Below are positions 10,838 through 20,026 of a DNA stretch of 25,125 nucleotides, in pieces. How positions within the stretch are numbered: position 1 is the stretch's first letter; each line of letters starts with the position of its first letter. Both the position numbers and the translations under genes were made by a program. The notes below the pieces were generated by a model. It had not been told where the DNA came from. It ran no database searches and saw nothing but the letters and a program-made list of their open reading frames with translations. Source of the stretch: Pleurobrachia bachei (taxonomy: Eukaryota; Ctenophora; Tentaculata; Cydippida; Pleurobrachiidae); NCBI GenBank assembly GCA_000695325.1, contig AVPN01000257.1:5909-31033 (forward strand), in the 5' to 3' direction.

Positions 10838-10898
10838 ATGCTTGTTCAAAACGTCTTCAACTCGACTGCCGTGCCCATTTCCCAGAATACTAAGAAAG
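10838..10898 (+). CDS. Zinc-finger gene, coding exon 1
   Basis: Encodes 20 residues ([20 protein letters not shown]) and the first base of a Glu codon. The donor is AAAG|GTATGT. Intron 1 (10899-12204) contains the assembly gap and a 24-bp palindrome, so a missed small exon in the gap cannot be excluded. Confidence 0.8.
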
Positions 10899-13800
10899 GT
10901 ATGTTGACAGAGGTTCACCGCACATGTTTTTTCTAAGTCACTAACACACAATTTAATATAAACCACCTGCAATATACCCATGTTATCGCACCCGCCTATA
11001 CTAATGCAGTAGCTATCACTGTAGGTCCCCTAGCTCCATAATATCTGAACTTTACTTATATTATTTTATCAAACTTTTATAAAATTTATAGACCAACACA
11101 CAACACTATTACACACATGGTAGACCTATAACAGCACAACCCACTTTGATATCAAGGTAGATCGCAACAAGTTGTAATATTTTAATCCCATTCCTCCAAC
11201 TTAACTAAAATATAGCACACTGTTATAGCCCCACAAAATTTCCCCAGTGCCACTATCATCACACAAATATTACCACTCCAGCAGCACCCTGCAGGATCCC
11301 ATGGCATTAGGATAGGGGGCCCGATTTAATATATTAAATCGGGTTCATGGGGTAGTCCTGATATAGCACTCATAGCATTGATAATATTTCCATTGCAATA
11401 TTCTATTCTAGCTGNNNNNNNNNNNNNNNNNNNNNNNNNNNNNNNNNNNNNNNNNNNNNNNNNNNNNNNNAAATAGCTTCAACGGTTATTTTACAAGTTC
11501 AATGGATTTTAGCTGCATCTCCCCGGTTCACTAGGCCAATATCACTATCAGTAAAAATTCCTTGGCCCCTATCTATTCCACTGTATGGCCCATATTGTAT
11601 CAAAGCTCTGCATCTGGTCCCACATGGAACAGTCCAATTTCTGAATTTCTCCAACAATTTATTTGCACTACACCATCCAGCTGGGTAACAATGCATGTAT
11701 CTCATTCCCTTTTTTCACATCTCAGCTCATGCAATTTTGTTCATGTGTGTCCATGAGGGTTGGCGGGCTGAAGTGGAACCCTCCGGGCTTTCCAATGGGT
11801 ATTCTCCCGCCATATTGCGCACACAGCGCAACCTATCCCTCTTTGTTTCTCTTCGCAATCCTTTATTACTAAGCCGTCTTCAATCCTTAGCCCCTCCAAA
11901 AAACATGATTTTAGGTAAAATAATCATCTCAGCTGTATCGCACAATTTTTCCATGGCTCACAGTGGTTTTCTCTGCACTGTTACAAACTCACATAATAAG
12001 ATACACAATATTTAAAAATATATCTACAACTTCAACCACACAGTAAAACCACAAATCATATGATTTTTTATCGTGACTAGGGCTAGACACATTTTCCCAA
12101 ATAGCATCGTATCAGAAAAATAGGGCTATTTGACCAGATCTCTCATTATATTTATCGCTGATAAAAATATTTCCTTGTCGCTAACACATTTTTCCTTCCC
12201 TCAGAAAAGCGTTTCCTGTGCGATGTGTGCAACAAACAATTCCAACACAAGGGAAACCTCAACTCCCATATGAGATCGCATACCGGAGAACGGCCATACA
12301 GCTGTGATGTGTGTGATAAGCGGTTCTCTACCTCTGGCATCCTCAAGACCCATATGAGAACACACACAGGCGAGAAACCTTATCTGTGCGATACCTGTGG
12401 CAAGCGATTCTCTCACATCGGCATTCTCAAGGTAATTCAGCTTGCAATATTGCAATAATTTTGTCTTGTACCATCAGCCTCTTTGCCCTCCTGATCTGAC
12501 TTGTGTCCCCGAATATTTGATTGTGATAAAGAATAGCGCACCACCTTTATTTGCCTGCTTGTGAGATTGTCGCATATTTTTTGTTAACAGCTTGGAATTA
12601 TTCTGAAGCCTCTTTCTGCAAATTCCTGATAATTTTCTGACACACAAATATTTTTTCCGGTCATCCTCTGATTATGATAAGTTGTGCAATGTGCGATTTT
12701 CCAATGGTTATGTGGTATCGGTTGTTCCTGAAGGCTCTTATTTTTTTGTGAACACTGCATTATTGACCTGGCCAACCTGGCCCTATTTTAGTGCCTAGAA
12801 AAAGTGATTTCAGGGAAAAAATAATCATATCTTGGGGCGACCATATTTATAACCATTGGAAAATCGCATATTGCACAACTTATCATAATCGCAGGATGGC
12901 CGAAATAAATTTTTCGTGTCAGGAAATTATTAGGAAACGCAGGAAAAAGTTGCAGCGAATTTCAAGCTGTTATTAATATTATTCTGCTATATCTTGCCTC
13001 CTGAACTGAGCATTATTTTCTGTTTCGATCTCAGCACGACATTTGAACTACAATATGCCACCTGCAGCAACTTCATGATACCTCATGGGCTTGTCCTACC
13101 ATTCAATTCTGAAATATTGCAATATTTCTCCCTGGCCCTAACAAAGTGCAATATTGCAATATTTCTATCTGGCCCTAACAAAGTGCAATATTCCCACCTA
13201 ATGCCTGATTTTTTGTGTTCAACTGGTGTAGCATTTTTTTTCTCTGTCTCACCATCTCATTTTTTTTGTTGCTTGGTCGGTTGTTACTTGAGAGATCGCA
13301 TGGCTACATTTTTATCTGCACCCAATTGCTAGATTTTTGCACTGGCCACTTGTTAAACCCCCTTACTCAACTGGCCACAGCTTTAGTTTTATCATACCAC
13401 GACCTTGCTTTGAACTTATTGCAGCTACCCTTTGAACAGTTGTCTGACCTATATCTCTCCCTCTCAGAACCACATGCTGACCCACAGTGGCGAGAGACCC
13501 CACCGTTGTCCCATTCCTGATTGTGGAAAGGACTACAGTCGTGCTGCCAACCTGAAAATCCACATGCGATCTCATACCGGTGAGTTTTTGTTCTTTATTC
13601 GATCTGATAGTTTTGCTGGTAGCAAGCTCAGAGCTCTGTATCACCACGAGCAAGCTGCTGTGAGCGCGGCGCGACCTGGTGAAGACTCATTCTCAGCCGA
13701 TGCTGAACAGATGGGCTTTGCGAAATTTTTAGGCGGGCACCCTCGGGGCGAGTTGCATTGAAAGAGGGGGTGATTCTTTCTATGTCTCTCTGTCATTAGA

Positions 13801-16781
13801 CGCCCTCTTAATAACTGCTCAGGGGCTTGACTGCTCATTGCAGCTGTGAATAGTAATTCTATTTACCGCACACAATGAGCCACAGTTGAAGCAGCATTCT
13901 CAAGGTAATTCAGCTTGCAATATTGCAATAATTTTGTCTTGTACCATCAGCCTCTTTGCCCTCCTGATCTGACTTGTGTCCCCGAATATTTGATTGTGAT
14001 AAAGAATAGCGCACCACCTTTATTTGCCTGCTTGTGAGATTGTCGCATATTTTTTGTTAACAGCTTGGAATTATTCTGAAGCCTCTTTCTGCAAATTCCT
14101 GATAATTTTCTGACACACAAATATTTTTTCCGGTCATCCTCTGATTATGATAAGTTGTGCAATGTGCGATTTTCCAATGGTTATGTGGTATCGGTTGTTC
14201 CTGAAGGCTCTTATTTTTTTGTGAACACTGCATTATTGACCTGGCCAACCTGGCCCTATTTTAGTGCCTAGAAAAAGTGATTTCAGGGAAAAAATAATCA
14301 TATCTTGGGGCGACCATATTTATAACCATTGGAAAATCGCATATTGCACAACTTATCATAATCGCAGGATGGCCGAAATAAATTTTTCGTGTCAGGAAAT
14401 TATTAGGAAACGCAGGAAAAAGTTGCAGCGAATTTCAAGCTGTTATTAATATTATTCTGCTATATCTTGCCTCCTGAACTGAGCATTATTTTCTGTTTCG
14501 ATCTCAGCACGACATTTGAACTACAATATGCCACCTGCAGCAACTTCATGATACCTCATGGGCTTGTCCTACCATTCAATTCTGAAATATTGCAATATTT
14601 CTCCCTGGCCCTAACAAAGTGCAATATTGCAATATTTCTATCTGGCCCTAACAAAGTGCAATATTCCCACCTAATGCCTGATTTTTTGTGTTCAACTGGT
14701 GTAGCATTTTTTTTCTCTGTCTCACCATCTCATTTTTTTTGTTGCTTGGTCGGTTGTTACTTGAGAGATCGCATGGCTACATTTTTATCTGCACCCAATT
14801 GCTAGATTTTTGCACTGGCCACTTGTTAAACCCCCTTACTCAACTGGCCACAGCTTTAGTTTTATCATACCACGACCTTGCTTTGAACTTATTGCAGCTA
14901 CCCTTTGAACAGTTGTCTGACCTATATCTCTCCCTCTCAGAACCACATGCTGACCCACAGTGGCGAGAGACCCCACCGTTGTCCCATTCCTGATTGTGGA
15001 AAGGACTACAGTCGTGCTGCCAACCTGAAAATCCACATGCGATCTCATACCGGTGAGTTTTTCTTCTTTATTCGATCTGATAGTTTTGCTGGTAGCAAGC
15101 TCAGAGCTCTGTATCACCACGAGCAAGCTGCTGTGAGCGCGGCGCGACCTGGTGAAGACTCATTCTCAGCCGATGCTGAACAGATGGGCTTTGCGAAATT
15201 TTTAGGCGGGCACCCTCGGGGCGAGTTGCATTGAAAGAGGGGGTGATTCTTTCTATGTCTCTCTGTCATTAGACGCCCTCTTAATAACTGCTCAGGGGCT
15301 TGACTGCTCATTGCAGCTGTGAATAGTAATTCTATTTACCGCACACAATGAGCCACAGTTGAAGCAGGAAACTGCAAAAAACGTGTCCAAACTCAATTAA
15401 ACCTGAGCTCTCAATACAGAAAACTAACCCCTACCCTTCCCCAGGTGAACGTCCGTTCCGATGCGAGTACCCGAAATGTGAGTGGAGTTTTGTCTCCAGT
15501 ACCGACCTAAAGGTTCACCTGAAGTCGCATACTGGGGAGAAGCCCTTTACCTGCAATGTTAGTGGGTGTGGACAACAGTTTACCGATCACGGCAACCTGA
15601 AGAGTCACATCATGTCCCATAATAACAAGAATGTTACTTCCCGAACCCCTGAGCCAGCTCCCATTGCCGTGAGGAGAACAGTTACCGCAGTCGATCACCT
15701 CCCCAGCTACAAACTTATTGCTCTTGATGGTGAGTTTCAGAGAAATATTCAGATCCATGTTTTTGAGATATGGTGTAGCGCGAGCGCTCTTTGTCTTGCG
15801 AGAGAGGTCCATGATTGAAGATATCTCTCTCGCGCTCCGGCGCGATCTCAGGCGCAACCATTTTCTTTGTTCTTTGTGTGTTGATCATGTTTCTAACCTA
15901 TATCCCTTCTTTCAGGTGACTTCCAAAAGACCTTCGTTGAGCAGATGAAGCCAGTTCAGCAGTTGTACGCCTGTTCTGAGTGTTCCAAAGGATTTGATGC
16001 TCTGGCCAAGCTGAAGCTGCATATCAAGGAACACAACACCATCACCGATACTCGGCCGTACAAGTGTGGCGATTGTGCGAAGAAGTTCTCCCAGCCGCGG
16101 AACATCCACCGACATATGGTACTGAGCCACGGACAGCCCGAAACAACCGGACCCTTCACTCTCGCCCTCATGTCTCCTGAGAGGACGCCCTTTGCTGACA
16201 AAAACGAGCAGACCACAGTACAGAGGGGGAGAAAGAGGCCCCTGGATGAGCTTCACAAGTCAGCCTTTACACCCGTCGCCAAGTCGCCCACCACCTCACC
16301 AAATGGGAAGACCAGCCCCGGACTAAATCAGCTGTTTATCACAGGCGTGAAGAGCCTCCGGGAGGACCCAACAACTGTCCTGCAACTGCAACAAGAGAAA
16401 AACACGCTGGTGATTAAAAAGGAGAAAGTCTCTCCTGCCCGTGTTCACCCCTACAGTAGGCCCGGACCCAGGAAAGTTGCCCCCGCTACCCAACCAGTTC
16501 TTCCCAAGATTGCTCCTAAACCAGCACCAACAAAGGTGGAGAAAACCGTCACCCCTTCTCCTCCTCCAGCACCTACCCCCGCTCCGCTGCGCCTTCACAC
16601 ACCCGAGAACGTGCACAATGTGACATTTGTGGATGAGCTGAGGTATGCTGCGGTGGCTGCTTCCTTTAACATGATGGTACAGGGTGCCATGGCCTACCGA
16701 ACGTACCAGACCCTCCGGTGCTTCTACAAGTGCCTGACCACCGCTAAACAGTCAGTGGAACTGGGTGCCATGCCTTGGTGA
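10838..16781 (+). CDS. Eight-finger C2H2 zinc-finger protein, five exons (516 aa)
   Basis: Model: 10838-10898, 12205-12431, 13468-13579, 15445-15729, 15916-16781; the total of 1551 nt is exactly 517 codons. Every junction is GT/AG and the phases (1,0,1,1) agree. The start ATG has A at -3 and an in-frame TAA at 10826-10828. Fingers by Cys/His pairs: 26/29-42/46, 54/57-70/74, 82/85-98/102, 110/115-128/132, 140/145-158/162, 170/175-188/192, then after a 55-residue gap 248/251-264/268 and 279/282-295/300. Fingers 4-6 are of the C-x4-C type. After the fingers come a basic RGRKRP stretch (332-337, a possible nuclear signal), a sumoylation-type IKKE (395-398), a Pro/Lys-rich segment (about 400-458) and a helical-looking end (464-516). 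It is probably a nuclear DNA-binding regulator; the orthologue is not recognised. Exon 3 has an equivalent second copy at 14941-15052. Confidence 0.88.
11320..11343. repeat. Perfect 24-bp palindrome in intron 1
   Basis: CCCGATTTAATA is followed immediately by its exact reverse complement, with no loop or mismatch. It lies in AT-rich intron sequence 72 bp before the assembly gap. It may be the tip of a fold-back element; no longer arms are visible. Confidence 0.85.
11415..11470. other. Assembly gap (56 N)
   Basis: A run of 56 unknown bases inside intron 1 of the zinc-finger gene. The true missing length is unknown. Confidence 0.99.
12205..12431 (+). CDS. Zinc-finger gene, exon 2 (fingers 1-3)
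   Basis: Opens after CCTTCCCTCAG, completes the split Glu codon, and encodes fingers 1, 2 and most of 3, joined by TGERPY and TGEKPY linkers. The donor AAG|GTAATT leaves phase 0 within finger 3 (...GILK). The last 10 bp (12422-12431) belong to the 1473-bp duplicated unit and are therefore repeated at 13895-13904. Confidence 0.9.
12585..12972. mobile_element. Fold-back MITE-like element in intron 2, copy 1
   Basis: Begins TAACAGCTTG and ends CAAGCTGTTA. The arms (about 12585-12750 and 12800-12972) are imperfect inverted copies along most of their length; for example, GATTATGATAAGTTGTGCAA at 12669 matches the reverse complement of TTGCACAACTTATCATAATC near 12872. A TA lies at each end, fitting the TA target of Tc1/mariner-type elements. 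It is non-autonomous and carries no transposase. Similar short peptides on opposite strands (HWKIAxCTTYHNxRM) arise from the two arms and are not evidence of a gene. Confidence 0.72.
13100..13195. repeat. Short tandem repeat with GCAATATT cores
   Basis: Two adjacent copies of about 41 bp, each holding GCAATATTTCT, CTGGCCCTAACAAAGTGCAATATT. TTGCAATATTGCAA-type palindromes make it locally self-complementary. The same block recurs at offset 1473 in the second unit. Confidence 0.7.
13468..13579 (+). CDS. Zinc-finger gene, exon 3 (end of finger 3, finger 4), copy a
   Basis: 112 bp between CTCCCTCTCAG and ACCG|GTGAGT, entering in phase 0 and leaving in phase 1. It encodes the histidines of finger 3 (NHMLTH), an SGERPHR linker and finger 4 (CPIPDC...HMRSH). 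Copy b at 14941-15052 encodes the same 37 residues with the same splice sites, and 112 is not a multiple of three, so joining both copies would lose the frame. Confidence 0.85.
14058..14445. mobile_element. Fold-back MITE-like element, copy 2 (by duplication)
   Basis: Same element as at 12585-12972, carried along in the 1473-bp duplication rather than inserted separately: it sits at exactly the same offset and with the same flanks. Confidence 0.72.
14941..15052 (+). CDS. Zinc-finger gene, exon 3 copy b (duplicate, mutually exclusive)
   Basis: Identical in sequence to 13468-13579 and flanked by the same acceptor and donor. A transcript using only this copy encodes the same protein as one using copy a. 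Including both or neither would shift the frame against exon 4. It may be functional, redundant or an assembly duplicate. Confidence 0.75.
15445..15729 (+). CDS. Zinc-finger gene, exon 4 (fingers 5-6)
   Basis: Acceptor CTTCCCCAG at 15444; enters and leaves in phase 1. It encodes two C-x4-C fingers (CEYPKC...HLKSH and CNVSGC...HIMSH) and the linker to the last finger pair. The donor is GATG|GTGAGT. Intron 4 (186 bp) contains an inverted GCGAGAGAG/CTCTCTCGC pair at 15798-15832. Confidence 0.9.
15916..16781 (+). CDS. Zinc-finger gene, exon 5 (fingers 7-8, C-terminal tail)
   Basis: Acceptor CTTCTTTCAG at 15915. It encodes residues 229-516: fingers 7 and 8, which lack a TGEKP linker between them, a basic patch, the Pro/Lys-rich segment and a tail ending GAMPW before TGA. 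From 16502 on (residue 425 to the end) it lies inside the 1699-bp tandem duplication, so this part is repeated at 18201-18480. Confidence 0.9.
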
Positions 16782-18117
16782 ACAGAAAGAACTTAGCACA
16801 ACGTGCAGCACTGTTGATCTGTGGTGAGGATGGAAAGAAAGTGAGAGAGGTAACTCAATCAGGGAGCTCGTGATGTGACCCGGTCCACTTGAGACACGGT
16901 CTCGACTTGGAACTGAGGACCAACCCCCAAGGATTTAACTGCGGAGAGCTACAGCCAAGAGGACGAGTAAAACGAACGAAGAACGAATGAAATGAAAGAA
17001 AAAAGCCACAAACTGTAACTGTATCATATTGCAATTTATACAGAAGCTTTTGGAGAGCAAGTTTAGTTATTTATTTATTTTTTACCATTTTTATGTCTGA
17101 GATAATATCTAAAGGCGTTACCGTAAAACCAAGATACTGCTTTTTACTTTTCTAAACTTGGCTGGAGAGAATGTGGTACTGGTACCTTCTCAGTTCTCTA
17201 AATTGTCAGAGGTTGACAGTCCATCTAAAATAAGCTGGTGAATGGTGTCTACTGTCTAACGTAGCCGAATCATAGCATGGGCGGGTCGATAACCGGGTTT
17301 GAGTTGAATTTTTGCACTGCCCTCGCTTCGACAGCTGCATCAATCGGCCTCTGTGACTCAGTATGAGGGACAGTGTCAAGAGGTTGAGTTTGTACGTCAG
17401 TACTCTGTGTTTCTAAAGAAGATTACACACAGGAGATCTCCAAAGGGGGGCATGAAGCTGAAATAATTCACTTCTTGAAGGTTCTACTGAGACAAAGAAC
17501 CTGAACCTGCTCACTGCTCAGGTACGGTGCACCTTCCTATGGTGGACAGGTGATCCAGGTGAGACCGCGCGCGCAGGTTATACCGTGTGGTTGCGCGGTC
17601 CAACCTACCTCACATGCACCGCGCCATACAGATATAACACTTGGAGACTGCTAGCGGGGATTGGAACGCGAAAACATCAGTTGAATCCACCCTCAATCTA
17701 TGGTGAAAGATTTGTTGATTTTAAGAAAGCAAGAGAAGACCACCTCACCCCTCCAATTATACTGAAAATGTTCAAATTGTCGACTGCCCACCCCCACGGA
17801 ATCCAAAGTCTGGACCCACGTCAAATCAATTAGGCTTAAATTTGAAAAAAAAGAAGGCAAATGGTGAACATCAACAATGTTGAATAATACTTCAGTCTAT
17901 ATTTTCATTCATCGCAACAGTTTAACAATAGTTTAGATACGCAATATTAAATCCAACAACCGGAACCAGCTAATAATTAAGTATTATACCGGCATTATTA
18001 TAATCATTTTCCGTAGTTTTTCCCCTAATCATCAGGAAAAACAGGATAAAAACAAATAAATATTACACACTGGGGAACCCCCCTCTCAAACAGTTTACCC
18101 CAATCTCACTCTACATC
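16782..18117 (+). other. 3' flank of the zinc-finger gene (3'UTR and intergenic)
   Basis: The 3' region between the convergent genes. It holds a GTTATTTATTTATT AU-rich stretch near 17065, a CGCGCGCG run near 17566, and AATAAA at 18055-18060, a possible but distant poly(A) signal. An 82-codon frame at 17585-17833 (starting MWLRGPTYLTC) is identical in the duplicate; I find no family for it and do not call it a gene. Confidence 0.45.
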
Positions 18118-18200
18118 TCACGGGAACACTTCACTGTTAAAATCGCTAGACACACTTGTAAGTCCATGTTCGGCGTCTGCATATCGATACGTGGAGCCTC
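18118..18200 (-). pseudogene. Duplicated C-terminal fragment of the membrane-protein gene
   Basis: On the minus strand this encodes the last 27 residues (GSTYRYADAEHGLTSVSSDF onward) and stop of the membrane protein, cut off from the rest of that gene by the 1699-bp duplication. It has no membrane segment and no splice acceptor of its own. Confidence 0.85.
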
Positions 18201-18480
18201 TCCCAAGATTGCTCCTAAACCAGCACCAACAAAGGTGGAGAAAACCGTCACCCCTTCTCCTCCTCCAGCACCTACCCCCGCTCCGCTGCGCCTTCACACA
18301 CCCGAGAACGTGCACAATGTGACATTTGTGGATGAGCTGAGGTATGCTGCGGTGGCTGCTTCCTTTAACATGATGGTACAGGGTGCCATGGCCTACCGAA
18401 CGTACCAGACCCTCCGGTGCTTCTACAAGTGCCTGACCACCGCTAAACAGTCAGTGGAACTGGGTGCCATGCCTTGGTGA
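18201..18480 (+). pseudogene. Duplicated C-terminal fragment of the zinc-finger gene
   Basis: Encodes residues 425-516 ([11 protein letters not shown]...GAMPW) and stop, identical to exon 5, but joined upstream to antisense sequence of the membrane gene instead of the zinc fingers. An ATG at 18166 puts a chimeric 104-codon frame across the junction. Without a promoter it is most simply a fragment. Confidence 0.85.
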
Positions 18481-19899
18481 ACAGAAAGAACTTAGCACAA
18501 CGTGCAGCACTGTTGATCTGTGGTGAGGATGGAAAGAAAGTGAGAGAGGTAACTCAATCAGGGAGCTCGTGATGTGACCCGGTCCACTTGAGACACGGTC
18601 TCGACTTGGAACTGAGGACCAACCCCCAAGGATTTAACTGCGGAGAGCTACAGCCAAGAGGACGAGTAAAACGAACGAAGAACGAATGAAATGAAAGAAA
18701 AAAGCCACAAACTGTAACTGTATCATATTGCAATTTATACAGAAGCTTTTGGAGAGCAAGTTTAGTTATTTATTTATTTTTTACCATTTTTATGTCTGAG
18801 ATAATATCTAAAGGCGTTACCGTAAAACCAAGATACTGCTTTTTACTTTTCTAAACTTGGCTGGAGAGAATGTGGTACTGGTACCTTCTCAGTTCTCTAA
18901 ATTGTCAGAGGTTGACAGTCCATCTAAAATAAGCTGGTGAATGGTGTCTACTGTCTAACGTAGCCGAATCATAGCATGGGCGGGTCGATAACCGGGTTTG
19001 AGTTGAATTTTTGCACTGCCCTCGCTTCGACAGCTGCATCAATCGGCCTCTGTGACTCAGTATGAGGGACAGTGTCAAGAGGTTGAGTTTGTACGTCAGT
19101 ACTCTGTGTTTCTAAAGAAGATTACACACAGGAGATCTCCAAAGGGGGGCATGAAGCTGAAATAATTCACTTCTTGAAGGAACTACTGAGACAAAGAACC
19201 TGAACCTGCTCACTGCTCAGGTACGGTGCACCTTCCTATGGTGGACAGGTGATCCAGGTGAGACCGCGCGCGCAGGTTATACCGTGTGGTTGCGCGGTCC
19301 AACCTACCTCACATGCACCGCGCCATACAGATATAACACTTGGAGACTGCTAGCGGGGATTGGAACGCGAAAACATCAGTTGAATCCACCCTCAATCTAT
19401 GGTGAAAGATTTGTTGATTTTAAGAAAGCAAGAGAAGACCACCTCACCCCTCCAATTATACTGAAAATGTTCAAATTGTCGACTGCCCACCCCCACGGAA
19501 TCCAAAGTCTGGACCCACGTCAAATCAATTAGGCTTAAATTTGAAAAAAAAGAAGGCAAATGGTGAACATCAACAATGTTGAATAATACTTCAGTCTATA
19601 TTTTCATTCATCGCAACAGTTTAACAATAGTTTAGATACGCAATATTAAATCCAACAACCGGAACCAGCTAATAATTAAGTATTATACCGGCATTATTAT
19701 AATCATTTTCCGTAGTTTTTCCCCTAATCATCAGGAAAAACAGGATAAAAACAAATAAATATTACACACTGGGGAACCCCCCTCTCAAACAGTTTACCCC
19801 AATCTCACTCTACATCTCACGGGAACACTTCACTGTTAAAATCGCTAGACACACTTGTAAGTCCATGTTCGGCGTCTGCATATCGATACGTGGAGCCTC
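18201..19899. repeat. Tandem duplication C, unit 2 (1699 bp)
   Basis: Copy of 16502-18200. Its right end falls inside the last exon of the membrane-protein gene, so that gene's functional 3' end lies in this copy, while the zinc-finger gene uses the left copy. 18481-19816 repeats the zinc-finger 3' flank, including the 82-codon frame (19284-19532) and AATAAA (19754-19759). Confidence 0.93.
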
Positions 19900-20026
19900 T
19901 CTGGCCCTCTTCTGTAGCGGGACAGGCCATTCGGAGGAGGATAACGACAAGAAAGATGGTTCCAACGGTTCCCCCAACAAGAATAATTAATCTATGGGAG
20001 ATCTTGTCGAAATCAGTTGAAATACT
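19817..20026 (-). CDS. Membrane-protein gene, last exon (transmembrane span and tail)
   Basis: Follows CTCTCCGCAG on the minus strand. It encodes SISTDFDKIS, a hydrophobic span LIILVGGTVGTIFLVVILL, a short RMACP juxtamembrane piece and the cytosolic tail. The 3' part (19817-19899) is in the duplicated unit and the 5' part is unique. The intron (20525-20027, 499 bp) contains a near-perfect 22-bp palindrome at 20082-20103. Confidence 0.85.
   Translation of the reverse strand, partial: SISTDFDKISHRLIILVGGTVGTIFLVVILLRMACPATEEGQRGSTYRYADAEHGLTSVSSDFNSEVFP

Larger units (their letters stand above)
12422..13894. repeat. Tandem duplication B, unit 1 (1473 bp)
   Basis: Runs from the last 10 bp of exon 2 through intron 2, exon 3 and the start of intron 3, ending ...CAGTTGAAGCAG. 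The next 1473 bp repeat it. By eye I saw one difference (G at 13590 against C at 15063). The breakpoint shares about 1 bp of homology, fitting end joining rather than recombination between repeats. Confidence 0.93.
13895..15367. repeat. Tandem duplication B, unit 2 (1473 bp)
   Basis: Exact-offset copy of 12422-13894, near identical by eye. It begins with a stray 10-bp piece of exon 2 plus that exon's GTAATT donor, preceded by GAAGCAG rather than the finger-3 sequence. Sequence after 15367 returns to unique intron 3. Confidence 0.93.
16502..18200. repeat. Tandem duplication C, unit 1 (1699 bp)
   Basis: Covers the last 280 bp of zinc-finger exon 5, its 3' flank, and the last 83 bp of the minus-strand membrane-protein coding sequence (18118-18200). 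The following 1699 bp repeat it; by eye I saw one 2-bp difference (GGTTCTACT near 17481 against GGAACTACT near 19180). The junction shares only TC, suggesting end joining. Confidence 0.93.

Noticed and set aside
12584-12976. Two 60-codon frames with related peptides on opposite strands (repeated at 14057-14449)
   Set aside because: They are the two arms of a fold-back element; the similarity reflects the inverted repeat, not genes.
12994-13332. 112-codon frame (and its copy at 14467-14805)
   Set aside because: It lies within intron 2 of a well-supported gene, is AT/T-rich and has no domain. Its exact duplication comes from the 1473-bp repeat.
17585-17833. 82-codon frame starting MWLRGPTYLTC (and copy at 19284-19532)
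   Set aside because: It has a plausible composition but no recognisable family, lies in the 3' flank of the zinc-finger gene, and its conservation between copies only reflects the recent duplication.
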